From positions 1 to 55,316 of the forward strand of contig NZ_LDUE01000045.1 in NCBI RefSeq assembly GCF_001038485.1: a stretch of DNA of 55,316 bases, read 5' to 3'. This DNA is from Ornithinibacillus californiensis. GTDB lineage: Bacteria > Bacillota > Bacilli > Bacillales > Amphibacillaceae. Positions within the stretch are counted from its first letter, which is position 1; the number at the start of each line of letters is the position of its first letter. The position numbers were made by a program, and so were the translations under genes. The notes beneath the pieces were generated by a model. It was given only the letters and a program-made list of their open reading frames with translations, made no database searches and was not told the origin of the DNA. Positions 16,669 to 26,323 of the stretch are shown piece after piece.

Positions 16669-16998
16669 CTAGAATTTCAGATTACCCGCTCTCCATTGTC
16701 TGAGAGTCATTTTAGCTGAGAAAGGTAAAATCCCTTTTTTCTCACATAATTTTTCCAGAGTCTTTTCTGCTTTTTCAAAGTTAAGTGTCAATAGTTTTGT
16801 TGCTGCTTCAAATTGAACACCTTCATTCTCACTATCCAATAGTCCATCAAGTTCGTGAAGTTTACCTTCATTTCGAAGTTCTATAGCAATAGCGAGTAGC
16901 TCATCATAACAATTATTTGCTTTGGTGCTATCATCATTGTTGAGGTATTTCCATCTTTTCATTGCAATTTCACCAAAATTAACCACTCTTCCATCCAT
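16669..16998 (-). CDS. DUF2019-type immunity protein, partner of the Rhs tip
   Basis: All-helical protein of 109 residues. The segment from ANNCYDELLAIAIELRNEGK to KMTLRQWRAGNLKF fits the DUF2019 pattern, including the terminal 'A...L..W..G' helix and the 'VQFEAATKLL' HEAT-like middle. It starts 19 bases after the Rhs stop with a strong AAGGAGG, so it is almost certainly co-transcribed with the Rhs gene. That position makes it the likely cognate antidote of the current C-terminal nuclease. The immunity role is inferred from position and family association. Confidence 0.78.
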   Translation of the reverse strand: MDGRVVNFGEIAMKRWKYLNNDDSTKANNCYDELLAIAIELRNEGKLHELDGLLDSENEGVQFEAATKLLTLNFEKAEKTLEKLCEKKGILPFSAKMTLRQWRAGNLKF

Positions 16999-17017
16999 TC
17001 TAGTAGTTCCTCCTTTA

Positions 17018-20000
17018 TTAAAATTCTTTAAATATCCATCCCTTATTCGTTGCAGTCACAGTACCAAATTGTTCAAGAAGCTCTTTTCCGTATTTAAATT
17101 GATCCTCAAATGATTGAGTCCCAAGCCAATCACGAACAGTTAAACCCTCAGTAAAGTCAAATTTTGATGAATAGTGAGCTGAGATTTTTGAGTGAATTGA
17201 ACCACTTCCATGTGGTATTGAAATAACGTTATTTACATTATTTACTTGATTTGCTGGGAAATTAGCTCTCTTTCCAACTTGAGACTGTTCTACAATATGA
17301 TGCCATGCTTTTCCTTCTCCTGGACTTCCTAAATAGTTTTTCAATTTAGGGAAATTGTCAAACCCCTTATTTGGGATTATATTAGGTATATATTTAAACT
17401 TACTAATTACACCCTCAATTAATTGTTTATCCCTAGGGGTAAGGTTATCTAACTTCCCAATTATGCCTTTACCAGAACCAATCTTACCAAATCTTAGAAT
17501 ATCATCAACATTATTCAAGCCAATTCTACTTGTTGGATTGATAACTTCTATCCAGATAGATGATAACACTTTTGTAGCATCCTCTGGACTTCCATAGGTA
17601 AGTACATTGAGCTTTTCATCGATTGTCATATCTTCTAAGTCTTTAAAATATTTATCTGCTGAGACCTGTCTATCCAATGTATCTCTAACATTAGTTAATA
17701 CTTTACGGTCAGAAGAACTGATATCATTGGCATAATCAGTATATCCTGCGTAATAGTGAACTTCAAATGCTAAGAATTCATCAAGTTTATCTAGTAGTAT
17801 TCTCTGGGTGCTGATATGTTGTTTGGATATTCTTGTTTCACCAGTCATCTCTTCCAACGTTACCGGAATAAATGCTGAATAACTATCTACAGCATTTTTA
17901 CCTGTAAGCTCTGGTTCTGGGAGTTCACCATACAGGTCTTTTAATATTCCTTGCTTCATAGCAAATGTTTCAAAAGCGGAAATAATATCTGTGTAGTACC
18001 CCCAATAGGTTTCTGAGTAGAACTCCACTCCTGAATTTTTAATCATGAGTGCTCCATCATCCATTTTACCTTGGAAATAGTTATACAACCAGGTACTCTT
18101 TCTTAGTTGCTTATAATATTTATAAGTTTCTTTGTTATCACTAGAGACCTCGCTATATAAGAAGATCATTGGTTCTAACTCATAATCATCAGAAGCCTGA
18201 AGATACCACGCTTCAAAGTTAAAATTCAATTCATCTTGACGATTGCTATACTCATAATGGCTGTCATTTCCAACCCAATCTGGGAGACTGGAATTACCTA
18301 TTCCTGAACCTCCACCATTACCAATATGCTCCGCCACATTCCCCGTCGGATCCCACATATTAATCGGATTATTTAACACATAAGAATAACGGTTCAATGT
18401 TAATGGATTCATCATATCGCCGCGATACGTATCTTGTGTTAGGAAACGTCCTACCGTTGGATCATACCAGCGAGCATTCATATCAACAAGTCCAGCTTTA
18501 TCATCATAGCGTTGACTTGTATAACTAAAGTGGTTATATGGTGCTGTTATACCTGTTTGGATTCCACCGAACACATCATAACGATAGTTCTCAATGATAT
18601 CTCCATGGCGATCGGTTACGGCACTTACCGTATTCAAGCCATCATATTGGTAGTATAACATGCCACCTGTAGTCTTCAGATCTGGATCATGGGATGGATT
18701 GCTTAGTCCATGATTTCCAAACATCTTACGAGAAACAAGCTGGTTGTTGGCACCCATATAGTACTCTGCATAAGGTGATCCTGATACACTGTACTCCTTA
18801 TGGATGTTATTTGAAAAACCTTGATATAGGTAAGCTGTTTCTGTTACATCCATCTTACCTTTCAGTTCTTCATTTTCACCCCACTTTTTGTAGAGTCCGA
18901 ACTTATTACCCTTACCAGGATTGTTTAATGGTCCATTTCCATTGTTTTGGCCTTTGCCCTTTCCATTACCTGGATTGGAATCACTTGGCGAACAATCTGC
19001 GAACTGTTGACCATTACCATTTCCTTTGCCTTTTCCATTAGAAACATTTTCTTCTTTTTTCTGCTGACCTTTATTGTCTTCTTTATTTTTGCCGTATGCG
19101 TTACCGTTGTTGCCTTTATTACCTTTGTTGCCTTTTTCTTGTCCATCGTAATCCTTCCAAGACATCTCCTCACGATAAACTTTTCTTCCTAGTCCATCAT
19201 AAGAATAGCTAGCATAGCTACCATCTTCAAATTCAATGTTAGAAAGACGGTTTTGACCATCATAGTTGTAATAAGCAGTTCCTTCATCTGTTGTTCTCGA
19301 AATGACATTACCATTTTCATCATAAACATATGATAAGTCACCAGCTTGTAGGAGCTGATTAATCGCATTATATTGATAAAGGGTTGTACCTTCATCAGTT
19401 GTCATACTTAGACGGTTACCAACTGCATCATAGGTATAGCCTACTTTGTTATAAGGATCTACTAGGTAATCTGGTTGTTCGTTTATCGGCTTAATAATTT
19501 CAAGTTGCTCGATTACTTCTTCTGGCGTTAAGTCACTGGTTATACGACCTGGAGGACAGGCTTTATTATTTCCTTGGCCATTCCCATTCCCTTTTCCATT
19601 ACCGTTGTTATTACCTTTGCCGTTATTGCCATTTCCAGCTTCATTAGGTTTTCCTTTGCCATTGTTGCCTTGATTTCCGTTATTACCGGCTGGATTATCG
19701 TTTTCATTCTCACTTCCGGATTCATTACCATTGTTGTTATTATTGCCTTTACCTTGGCCATTGGAATCGCTATTACCCTTTCCGCTGTTTCCTTGGCTAT
19801 CATCAACAACTGGTTCATCCTGACCACTGTCAACCTCTGTATCCGCTGTTTCATCTTGGTTCTGGTTATTTCCATTACCTTTGTTGCCATTATTAGAACT
19901 ATTTCCGTTAGAACCGGAAGTTGCCTCTTCTTCAGCTACAATTTCTTCGCTTGCATCTGTGTTTCCATTGTTTCCTTGGCCTTTTCCAGTATTACCGCTT

Positions 20001-23000
20001 CCATTGTTCTCGCTGTTGGCTGCATTCATATCAATGGTATACAATTCAACATTGGATGCTTCAACAGTCAGGTCTTCTTCTTTGCTTTCCTCATTCGGTT
20101 CCTTATCTGAATCTGCGTTACCTTCCGTACGACCTTCCTGTGGTGTATCTGGTTCATTCTTCAAATCTAAAATCTTTTCCTTAGGATAGGTCACTTCTGT
20201 TAATCGGTTTAAGTCATCATAGGTGTAATTAGATACCGCACCATCTTCCTCGATTTGCTTCACTCGGTTACCAGCTTTATCATACTGATACGTAAAGGAT
20301 GAAAGAATATCGTTGTTTCCGTAATTAGTGATATTAAGTAAATTTCCATCTTCATCAAAAGAACGTGTAATACTGTTTCCGTTTGCTAAGCTGCGTTCTA
20401 CTTCCCGGCCAAGTGCATCATAAGAGAATGTTGAAATGTTTTCATCTGGATCTTGGACACCTGTCAGTAGGTTTCGTTCATCATACGTATAACTTGTTGT
20501 CCTATCTTCGCTATTGGTTTGTTCGAGAAGATTTCCAGCTGGATCATATACGTAATTAATTGCCTTCTCAAGTCCAACGTTATACTGGCTAATTAATTGA
20601 CCTACTCCGTCATAGCTGTATTGATCGGTTGAAAAAGGAGATGTCATCGACTTTATTTGTCCAAGAGAATCATATCCATATTCATAGGTCTCACCATTCG
20701 AGTTAATTGACGTTGTTAAACCAATCGCATTGTAACTATAATCAACGGTCATCCCATTTGGTTGGTTAACCTGCGTCATATGACCAGCAGCATTATATTG
20801 ATAGGTTGTTTGATAACCTAATGCATTCGTTTCACTGGTTAACTGACCTAATAAGTTATAGCCAAATGAGGTAGAATTCCCATTAGCATCGTGAATCGTG
20901 CTGACTAACCCTTGCGCATTATAGTCATAAGTCGTTAGGCCACCGAGAGCATCTTTCACTTGCTTTAGGCGACTTAATGGATCGTATTGGTACGAAGTTT
21001 CGCTACCAAGTGGATCTGTAATCTCAGTCACATTATTCATCTCGTCATAATCGTATGAGTATACAGATCCTTTTGGTGTTTCAACCTCTGTAACTCTATT
21101 AAGCTTGTCATACGTATAAGAAGTAGATTCACCTAAAGCATTGATTACTTCCGTTACATTACCAAGATTGTCATACTTCCATTCTGTGCTGTAACCAGCT
21201 GGGTCGGTTTCTTTAACGATTCGACCAACATCATCGTACGTGTAGCTCGTTTTATTATGATTTGGATTCGTTTCACTTAATAGATTTCCTTCCGCATCAT
21301 ATTCATAGCTGTACGTATGGCCTAATGGATTCTTAACGGTTGTTAAATAGCCAAGCTCATTATAGTCATACTCCCAAGTAAACCCTTCTGCATCCGTCAT
21401 TTTGGTCATTTGATTTAATGCATTATAATCATAGGCTGTCTTATGTCCGAGGGCATTAATTTCCTCAATTATATTCCCCACAGAATCATACGTATATTGC
21501 GTACGTGCCTGTAGTGGATTAATCTCAGCTATCGTCCGTCCTAATGCATCATATTGATAAGACCAGGCTGCTCCCTCTGGATCTACATAGTTTACTAGAT
21601 TACTAGTTGCATCGTATTGATAGGATTCTGTCCCACCAGATGGATACACTACATTTGATAGTCTGTTAAGCTCATCATACGTATATTCTGTTTGTTCGTT
21701 TAATGGATTTGTTTCTAGTAATAAATTACCTGATAAATCATATTGATACTCATAGACTTCGCCACGCTTATCAATGTATTTCTCTATATTTCCTACCTCA
21801 TCATAGTTGTACTCTACTTTCTGATTTAATGCATCGATAACTTTCGTCACATTACCTAATGCATCATACTCATAAGAAGTAGAATACCCCTTTGGATTCA
21901 CAACCTCGATTAATTGGTCTAGGGCATTATACTGGTATACTGTCTCCTCACCCTCAGCATTTACTTCCTTCACACGGTTTTCTTTATCTAAATACTCATA
22001 GGAAGTAGTTTGATCCAATCGATTTGTCGTAGATAGAAGTCTACCTAGCTCATCGTACTGATAGGTTGTCTCGTTCTTCAATGGATCAATTTGTTTCACT
22101 AGCTGGTTAAGGGCGTTATATTGGTAGGATGACTCTTGCTTCATTGGGTCTACCATTGACGTAACACGACCTAAGGCATCATAGTCATAGCTAGTCTCTT
22201 GACCTTCTGCGGTAACCTCTCGGACTAATTGGCCTAATGTATTATACTCATAGACTGTTTCTCCTAAAAGAGGATCGATAATCTTGGTAGCTTGTCCGAG
22301 TTTATTATATTCATAGACTGTTTGATGTCCAAGCGCATCCTCATAGGTTAATAGTTCACCTGCAGCATTATACGTTAGTTCTTCTTTATTCCCTAAAGCA
22401 TCAGTAACTGATGTTAGCTGACCTAACTCATTATACTCGTAGCTAGTTTTACTACCTCTAGGGTCAATTTCACCGATGACTCGACCTAGTTCATCAAAAA
22501 TGGACTCCCACACTGCGCCATTTGGAGCAATCACTTTCTCAACACCACCAAGTGGATGATACTCATAGCGCCATTTATTCTTCATGGGATCTATGGAAGT
22601 AACGAGTCGACCTAAGTCATCATACTCAAACGTCGTGACATTCCCTAGTTCATCTTCCATGGATAAAACGTTTCCTAGCTTATCATAGGATAGTGTTTGA
22701 GTACCATGTAAATCAGTGATTGTCTCTATATTTCCAGCATCATCATACGTATAGGTAGTTTTTTGACCTAGTGGATTAATACTTTCTTCTAAACGGCCAA
22801 ACTTATCATACGTATATTCGATTAATTCCCCATCAGCACGGACTTGCTTAACGATTTGATCTAGAGCATTATATTCAAACGTCTCTTCTTGTCCTAATGG
22901 ATCAATTCTTTTCTCCAGACGACCCGCCTTATCATATTCTAAGATAGTTTCGTTTCCCTCTGGATCTACAATTGAAATCGGCTGATTTCGTTCATTATAG

Positions 23001-25765
23001 TTGTACGTAACTTTTGCGCCATTAGGCTGCGTGTAAATCGTTTTTCGTTCCTTATTGTTATATGACCATTGGTGAATACGACCTATTGCATCCTTTTGTT
23101 CTACTAAGCGATCTAGTTTATCATACTTAAATGTTACCGTATTTCCTTTTGGATCCTTCATTTCCGTTAGGCGTCCCGCTTTGTCATACCCATATTCAAT
23201 GGTTTCCTCTAACGGATTGGTTACCGTTTCAACCCAAGAATTTGCATTATAGGTATATCGGTAGATTCCACCTGCTGGATCTGTTTGTGTTTCAACACGA
23301 CCAAAATCATCATAATCATAACCCATCTGCTGTTCTAATGGATTTTGAATAAGAGCGAGCTGCTCATTGACATATGAAAAGACTTGGTTCGTTCCATTTC
23401 GTTGCTCCTTATCCGTTAAACGTTTTAAGGAGTCATAAGAAAATACCTCTTTTGTTCCATCATTGTATACTTTCTCTTTGATTAAACCTAACTGATTATA
23501 GTTATACGTGATTGATTGTCCAGTTGGTAACTTCTCCGTTTTTAGACGACCATGATTGTCATACGTATATGAAGTGACACGTTTATACGGATCCGTTATG
23601 GACTTCACACGATTATATTTATCATAGGTGTAATCGGTTTTTCTACCTAATGGGTCTTCTATATAATCGAGTAATCCTTTAGGTGTGTATTCATAATCCA
23701 ACTTCCCATTAGCATCCGTGATAGCCTCAATTCCATAGGGCCCATATTCATATTTTGTTTTCCCATTCGTATTACTAGTTTGAACGGTTCTCCCTAAGTC
23801 ATCTACAGATAGAGTGGTCTTTTCCCCAAGGGGATTAATAAGACCTACATTCTGACCTGCTTTATTATATTCGTACGTATACACTCTTTCTAGTGCATCC
23901 GTGTACGTTTCCAATTGACCAAGTTCGTCATAGCTATATAAGAATTTACTATCAAGTGGATCGATAATCGTTTCTAGTCTACCTGCATTATCATATTGAT
24001 ATTGGTAGACTTGCTCTCCCTTGGTCTTTTTCAATAAACGGCCCGTTTCGTCATTTTGAAAAACTTCTTTTGTTTGGCCAGGGTATTGGATAGCAGTTAC
24101 ATGACCAAGTGCATTTAAGTCATAATCGGTAACCTCATCGAGAGCATTGATAACCTTGTCAATGTTTCCAAAGGCATCATATTGAAAATCTAGCTCTTCC
24201 TTATTTTCATCAATTACCTTCGTCATTTGACCACGTGAATTATAGCGGAATTCAGCAGTTACCCCGTTATCAGTCTTGGAAATAACATTCCCTTTACTAT
24301 CATATTGAAAGGTCTGTTTACGGCCATCAGAGTACACAATACTAGTTGGAAGCTCCCATTTATCGTGGTATTGATAATCCACCACTAAGCCATTCGGGTA
24401 AGTTTCCTTCATCTTTTTCCCATCTTTGTATTGATAGGACGTTTTTCCAGCTGTGGAAGTGTGCGACAAAAGATTTCCTTCGTCGTCATACTGGAACGTT
24501 ACGCTATGATTGAGTGGGTCTACTTGCTTGGTTATTTTCCCATCCTTAATTTCATAATGCCATTTCTTTTTAAGGGCATTAGTTTTTATGATTTCAGTAA
24601 CTTCATTGTCACCATTTACTTCATAAATATAGGAAAATACCGTTTCTTGCTTGTTGTTTTTAATCGTGTCTACACGATCATTGCTGTCATAGTCATAATA
24701 TGTGGTTTCTTCGCCATTACTAATAGATGTAATACGATTGCTACTATCATACGTATAAGAAATGGTTCGCCCGTCTGGCTTAGTAACCGTAGTTAAACGA
24801 TCCTGATTGTCATAACTATATGTAGTGGCTTGTCCTAGTGGATCGATAACTTTAGAAATGAGATCTCCATCCCAGGCAATTCGTATATGTCGATTGCTAG
24901 TATCATAGATATCAGTCAGTTTACCGTTAGCATTATAATCGTATGTAGTCTTGTTCCCAAAACGGTCTTGACGCTCAATCATCTTACCAGCCTTCGCATC
25001 TTGCTCTTCCCGCCAAGGCGCAAAATATCCATGATACGTAATTTTAGTACCTAAAGGTGTCGTTACTACATAATCATAATTTCCTGTCTTAGTATAATCA
25101 TCATCACTGATTCGTTCTAATCGGTCTTGATTGACAGCTGGTTCATAGTGACCTTCATGTAGTTCATAGTTGGTCATGTCATCGCCATCATAACGAATCA
25201 CGAATCCATCTGGATCATCCTTTATAAACTCATAGTTTAGGACTGTCCCATCGGCACGGTATTCGGCAATTGCAAACTCAGCAAACATTTGCAAATTAGA
25301 ATGTAGATTATAATCCCATCCTTTACCAAATACACCTGTTTCTGTGTTATCACTCGAGTAACTACGCTTTAGTTGAAAATCGTTGCCTATCCCTGGTAGG
25401 AACATATCATTTTCTTCGATTGTTAAATATCCTGTTGTTGGGTTTATTAGATCATCTAATGTATCGATTGGGGACGATGGTCCATGCTGACTAGATACAC
25501 TAGAGTCTACCTGGGAACCAGGAGCCATTTGCGTCAAATCTGTAGTTGGAAGACCTGGTTGTGTAGTCTGAGCTGGTTGTGGTAAGTACGGACTTTGCTG
25601 ATTAAATTGAGGTAAATAATCTAAAATAGATGAAAAGTCCGTTGTGTTACTTCTACTCTCCGCTGCAAGAACTTGAAGTGGAGAAGCAAATAAAGAAAAT
25701 ATTAATGTAAAGATAAACAATACATTTAATGCTTTTATTGCAATTTTTCTCTTGCTCTTTGACAT
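17018..25765 (-). CDS. Giant Rhs/YD-repeat polymorphic toxin with HNH-like C-terminal tip
   Basis: Secreted protein of 2915 residues. A signal peptide (ALNVLFIFTLIFSLFASPLQVLAAE) and a Gln/Pro-rich linker lead to a DUF6531-like start (PTTGYLTIEENDMFLPG). Several dozen YD repeats (GNLLSETNP, YTYDxxGRL) then form the shell to about residue 1880. Two Gly/Asn/Lys-rich low-complexity inserts (about 1905-2070 and 2210-2290) interrupt the last repeats. The Rhs core ends at NARWYDPTVGRFLTQDTYRG and NPINMWDPTGN (about 2470). The variable tip ends in an HNH/His-Me-finger-like domain (AWHHIVEQSQ at about 2820, later HSKISAHYSSKF), a predicted DNase. The start is ATG 25765 behind AGGAGGA. A c-di-GMP-I riboswitch and terminator lie upstream, and an immunity gene follows. 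It has no LPXTG or SLH anchor. A role in contact-dependent competition is inferred from the family. Confidence 0.9.
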   Translation of the reverse strand: MSKSKRKIAIKALNVLFIFTLIFSLFASPLQVLAAESRSNTTDFSSILDYLPQFNQQSPYLPQPAQTTQPGLPTTDLTQMAPGSQVDSSVSSQHGPSSPIDTLDDLINPTTGYLTIEENDMFLPGIGNDFQLKRSYSSDNTETGVFGKGWDYNLHSNLQMFAEFAIAEYRADGTVLNYEFIKDDPDGFVIRYDGDDMTNYELHEGHYEPAVNQDRLERISDDDYTKTGNYDYVVTTPLGTKITYHGYFAPWREEQDAKAGKMIERQDRFGNKTTYDYNANGKLTDIYDTSNRHIRIAWDGDLISKVIDPLGQATTYSYDNQDRLTTVTKPDGRTISYTYDSSNRITSISNGEETTYYDYDSNDRVDTIKNNKQETVFSYIYEVNGDNEVTEIIKTNALKKKWHYEIKDGKITKQVDPLNHSVTFQYDDEGNLLSHTSTAGKTSYQYKDGKKMKETYPNGLVVDYQYHDKWELPTSIVYSDGRKQTFQYDSKGNVISKTDNGVTAEFRYNSRGQMTKVIDENKEELDFQYDAFGNIDKVINALDEVTDYDLNALGHVTAIQYPGQTKEVFQNDETGRLLKKTKGEQVYQYQYDNAGRLETIIDPLDSKFLYSYDELGQLETYTDALERVYTYEYNKAGQNVGLINPLGEKTTLSVDDLGRTVQTSNTNGKTKYEYGPYGIEAITDANGKLDYEYTPKGLLDYIEDPLGRKTDYTYDKYNRVKSITDPYKRVTSYTYDNHGRLKTEKLPTGQSITYNYNQLGLIKEKVYNDGTKEVFSYDSLKRLTDKEQRNGTNQVFSYVNEQLALIQNPLEQQMGYDYDDFGRVETQTDPAGGIYRYTYNANSWVETVTNPLEETIEYGYDKAGRLTEMKDPKGNTVTFKYDKLDRLVEQKDAIGRIHQWSYNNKERKTIYTQPNGAKVTYNYNERNQPISIVDPEGNETILEYDKAGRLEKRIDPLGQEETFEYNALDQIVKQVRADGELIEYTYDKFGRLEESINPLGQKTTYTYDDAGNIETITDLHGTQTLSYDKLGNVLSMEDELGNVTTFEYDDLGRLVTSIDPMKNKWRYEYHPLGGVEKVIAPNGAVWESIFDELGRVIGEIDPRGSKTSYEYNELGQLTSVTDALGNKEELTYNAAGELLTYEDALGHQTVYEYNKLGQATKIIDPLLGETVYEYNTLGQLVREVTAEGQETSYDYDALGRVTSMVDPMKQESSYQYNALNQLVKQIDPLKNETTYQYDELGRLLSTTNRLDQTTSYEYLDKENRVKEVNAEGEETVYQYNALDQLIEVVNPKGYSTSYEYDALGNVTKVIDALNQKVEYNYDEVGNIEKYIDKRGEVYEYQYDLSGNLLLETNPLNEQTEYTYDELNRLSNVVYPSGGTESYQYDATSNLVNYVDPEGAAWSYQYDALGRTIAEINPLQARTQYTYDSVGNIIEEINALGHKTAYDYNALNQMTKMTDAEGFTWEYDYNELGYLTTVKNPLGHTYSYEYDAEGNLLSETNPNHNKTSYTYDDVGRIVKETDPAGYSTEWKYDNLGNVTEVINALGESTSYTYDKLNRVTEVETPKGSVYSYDYDEMNNVTEITDPLGSETSYQYDPLSRLKQVKDALGGLTTYDYNAQGLVSTIHDANGNSTSFGYNLLGQLTSETNALGYQTTYQYNAAGHMTQVNQPNGMTVDYSYNAIGLTTSINSNGETYEYGYDSLGQIKSMTSPFSTDQYSYDGVGQLISQYNVGLEKAINYVYDPAGNLLEQTNSEDRTTSYTYDERNLLTGVQDPDENISTFSYDALGREVERSLANGNSITRSFDEDGNLLNITNYGNNDILSSFTYQYDKAGNRVKQIEEDGAVSNYTYDDLNRLTEVTYPKEKILDLKNEPDTPQEGRTEGNADSDKEPNEESKEEDLTVEASNVELYTIDMNAANSENNGSGNTGKGQGNNGNTDASEEIVAEEEATSGSNGNSSNNGNKGNGNNQNQDETADTEVDSGQDEPVVDDSQGNSGKGNSDSNGQGKGNNNNNGNESGSENENDNPAGNNGNQGNNGKGKPNEAGNGNNGKGNNNGNGKGNGNGQGNNKACPPGRITSDLTPEEVIEQLEIIKPINEQPDYLVDPYNKVGYTYDAVGNRLSMTTDEGTTLYQYNAINQLLQAGDLSYVYDENGNVISRTTDEGTAYYNYDGQNRLSNIEFEDGSYASYSYDGLGRKVYREEMSWKDYDGQEKGNKGNKGNNGNAYGKNKEDNKGQQKKEENVSNGKGKGNGNGQQFADCSPSDSNPGNGKGKGQNNGNGPLNNPGKGNKFGLYKKWGENEELKGKMDVTETAYLYQGFSNNIHKEYSVSGSPYAEYYMGANNQLVSRKMFGNHGLSNPSHDPDLKTTGGMLYYQYDGLNTVSAVTDRHGDIIENYRYDVFGGIQTGITAPYNHFSYTSQRYDDKAGLVDMNARWYDPTVGRFLTQDTYRGDMMNPLTLNRYSYVLNNPINMWDPTGNVAEHIGNGGGSGIGNSSLPDWVGNDSHYEYSNRQDELNFNFEAWYLQASDDYELEPMIFLYSEVSSDNKETYKYYKQLRKSTWLYNYFQGKMDDGALMIKNSGVEFYSETYWGYYTDIISAFETFAMKQGILKDLYGELPEPELTGKNAVDSYSAFIPVTLEEMTGETRISKQHISTQRILLDKLDEFLAFEVHYYAGYTDYANDISSSDRKVLTNVRDTLDRQVSADKYFKDLEDMTIDEKLNVLTYGSPEDATKVLSSIWIEVINPTSRIGLNNVDDILRFGKIGSGKGIIGKLDNLTPRDKQLIEGVISKFKYIPNIIPNKGFDNFPKLKNYLGSPGEGKAWHHIVEQSQVGKRANFPANQVNNVNNVISIPHGSGSIHSKISAHYSSKFDFTEGLTVRDWLGTQSFEDQFKYGKELLEQFGTVTATNKGWIFKEF

Positions 25766-25805
25766 TTTATCCTCCTGTTTAGAGCTTTCAGTAATCCCTA
25801 TTATT

Positions 25806-25852
25806 AGAAAAACTCGCATTCGCTCGTCCTTTAGCGAATGTGTTAGTTTTTC
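25806..25852 (-). terminator. Second terminator-like hairpin in the Rhs leader
   Basis: AAAAACT, CATTCGCT, loop, AGCGAATG, AGTTTTT form a strong stem with a T-run on the minus strand, some 40 bases before the Rhs start codon. Another stem (GGAAAG / CTTTCC) lies at 25858-25896. Either they are further termination points or part of a longer leader switch. Confidence 0.5.
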
Positions 25853-25896
25853 TTATGCAGGCAGGCTGGAAAGATTTTTATACTTTCCTATCTGCT

Positions 25897-25950
25897 AAAA
25901 AAAACAAAATCCTCCTTTATCACGAAAAAGACACCATGAAAAAGAGGATT
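25897..25950 (-). terminator. Expression-platform terminator of the c-di-GMP riboswitch
   Basis: On the minus strand AATCCTCTTTTTCA pairs with TGATAAAGGAGGATT, followed by TTGTTTTTTTT. It begins a dozen bases after the aptamer, the layout expected for a transcription-terminating switch. Confidence 0.75.
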
Positions 25951-25962
25951 ATCTCTATATAT

Positions 25963-26038
25963 GGCAGTCCAGCCGTCTTACATGATACTCATGCTTTAGA
26001 CCCGTGACTTTGCGTCCCTATTTTTCAACAGGTTTGCC
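25963..26038 (-). promoter_or_regulatory. Cyclic di-GMP-I (GEMM) riboswitch upstream of the Rhs toxin gene
   Basis: The minus strand carries the hallmark GEMM elements in order: GGCAAACC, a short P2 arm, GGGACGCAAAG, then CACGGGTCTAAAGC, a P3 hairpin (ATGAGTATCAT), and the closing AAGACGGCTGGACTGCC. In the known class these build the c-di-GMP pocket. A U-tract terminator follows at once, then two more hairpins, then the Rhs ORF. The next minus-strand gene upstream ends at 26324 with its own terminator, so the switch belongs to the Rhs gene. Whether ligand turns it on or off cannot be read with certainty. Confidence 0.88.
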
Positions 26039-26275
26039 TTTTTCTATATATTTTTTGGTTTATTTGTACTATTTGATAGATAGTTATAATAGTCATATTA
26101 ACCTATGTAATCGGCGCTATTCAACAAAATTTTCCAATTATTTTAGATTATTATGGAAAATGGTTATAAAGTCATGGTATCTATTGGCTAATAATGGGTA
26201 TTTTGTCATGTGTTTTCATAGCTTTATTAAAATAGTTCTGGTAATATTGGGCACCGCCTCTCCTCTGTGTATCAA

Positions 26276-26308
26276 AGAAAAACCCTGTAAAGTTTTATCT
26301 TTACAAGG
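26276..26308 (-). terminator. Rho-independent terminator of the large SLH gene
   Basis: CCTTGTAAAG, loop ATAAAA, CTTTACAGGG, then TTTTTCTTT on the minus strand, just after the stop at 26324. Confidence 0.8.
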
Positions 26309-26323
26309 CCAAACATTTACTAC

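Noticed and set aside
19574-20189. Long plus-strand hydrophobic ORFs opposite the Rhs gene
   Set aside because: They are antisense shadows of the Gly/Asn-rich codon runs (GGN/AAY read backwards); no ribosome sites, and they overlap one another in three frames.
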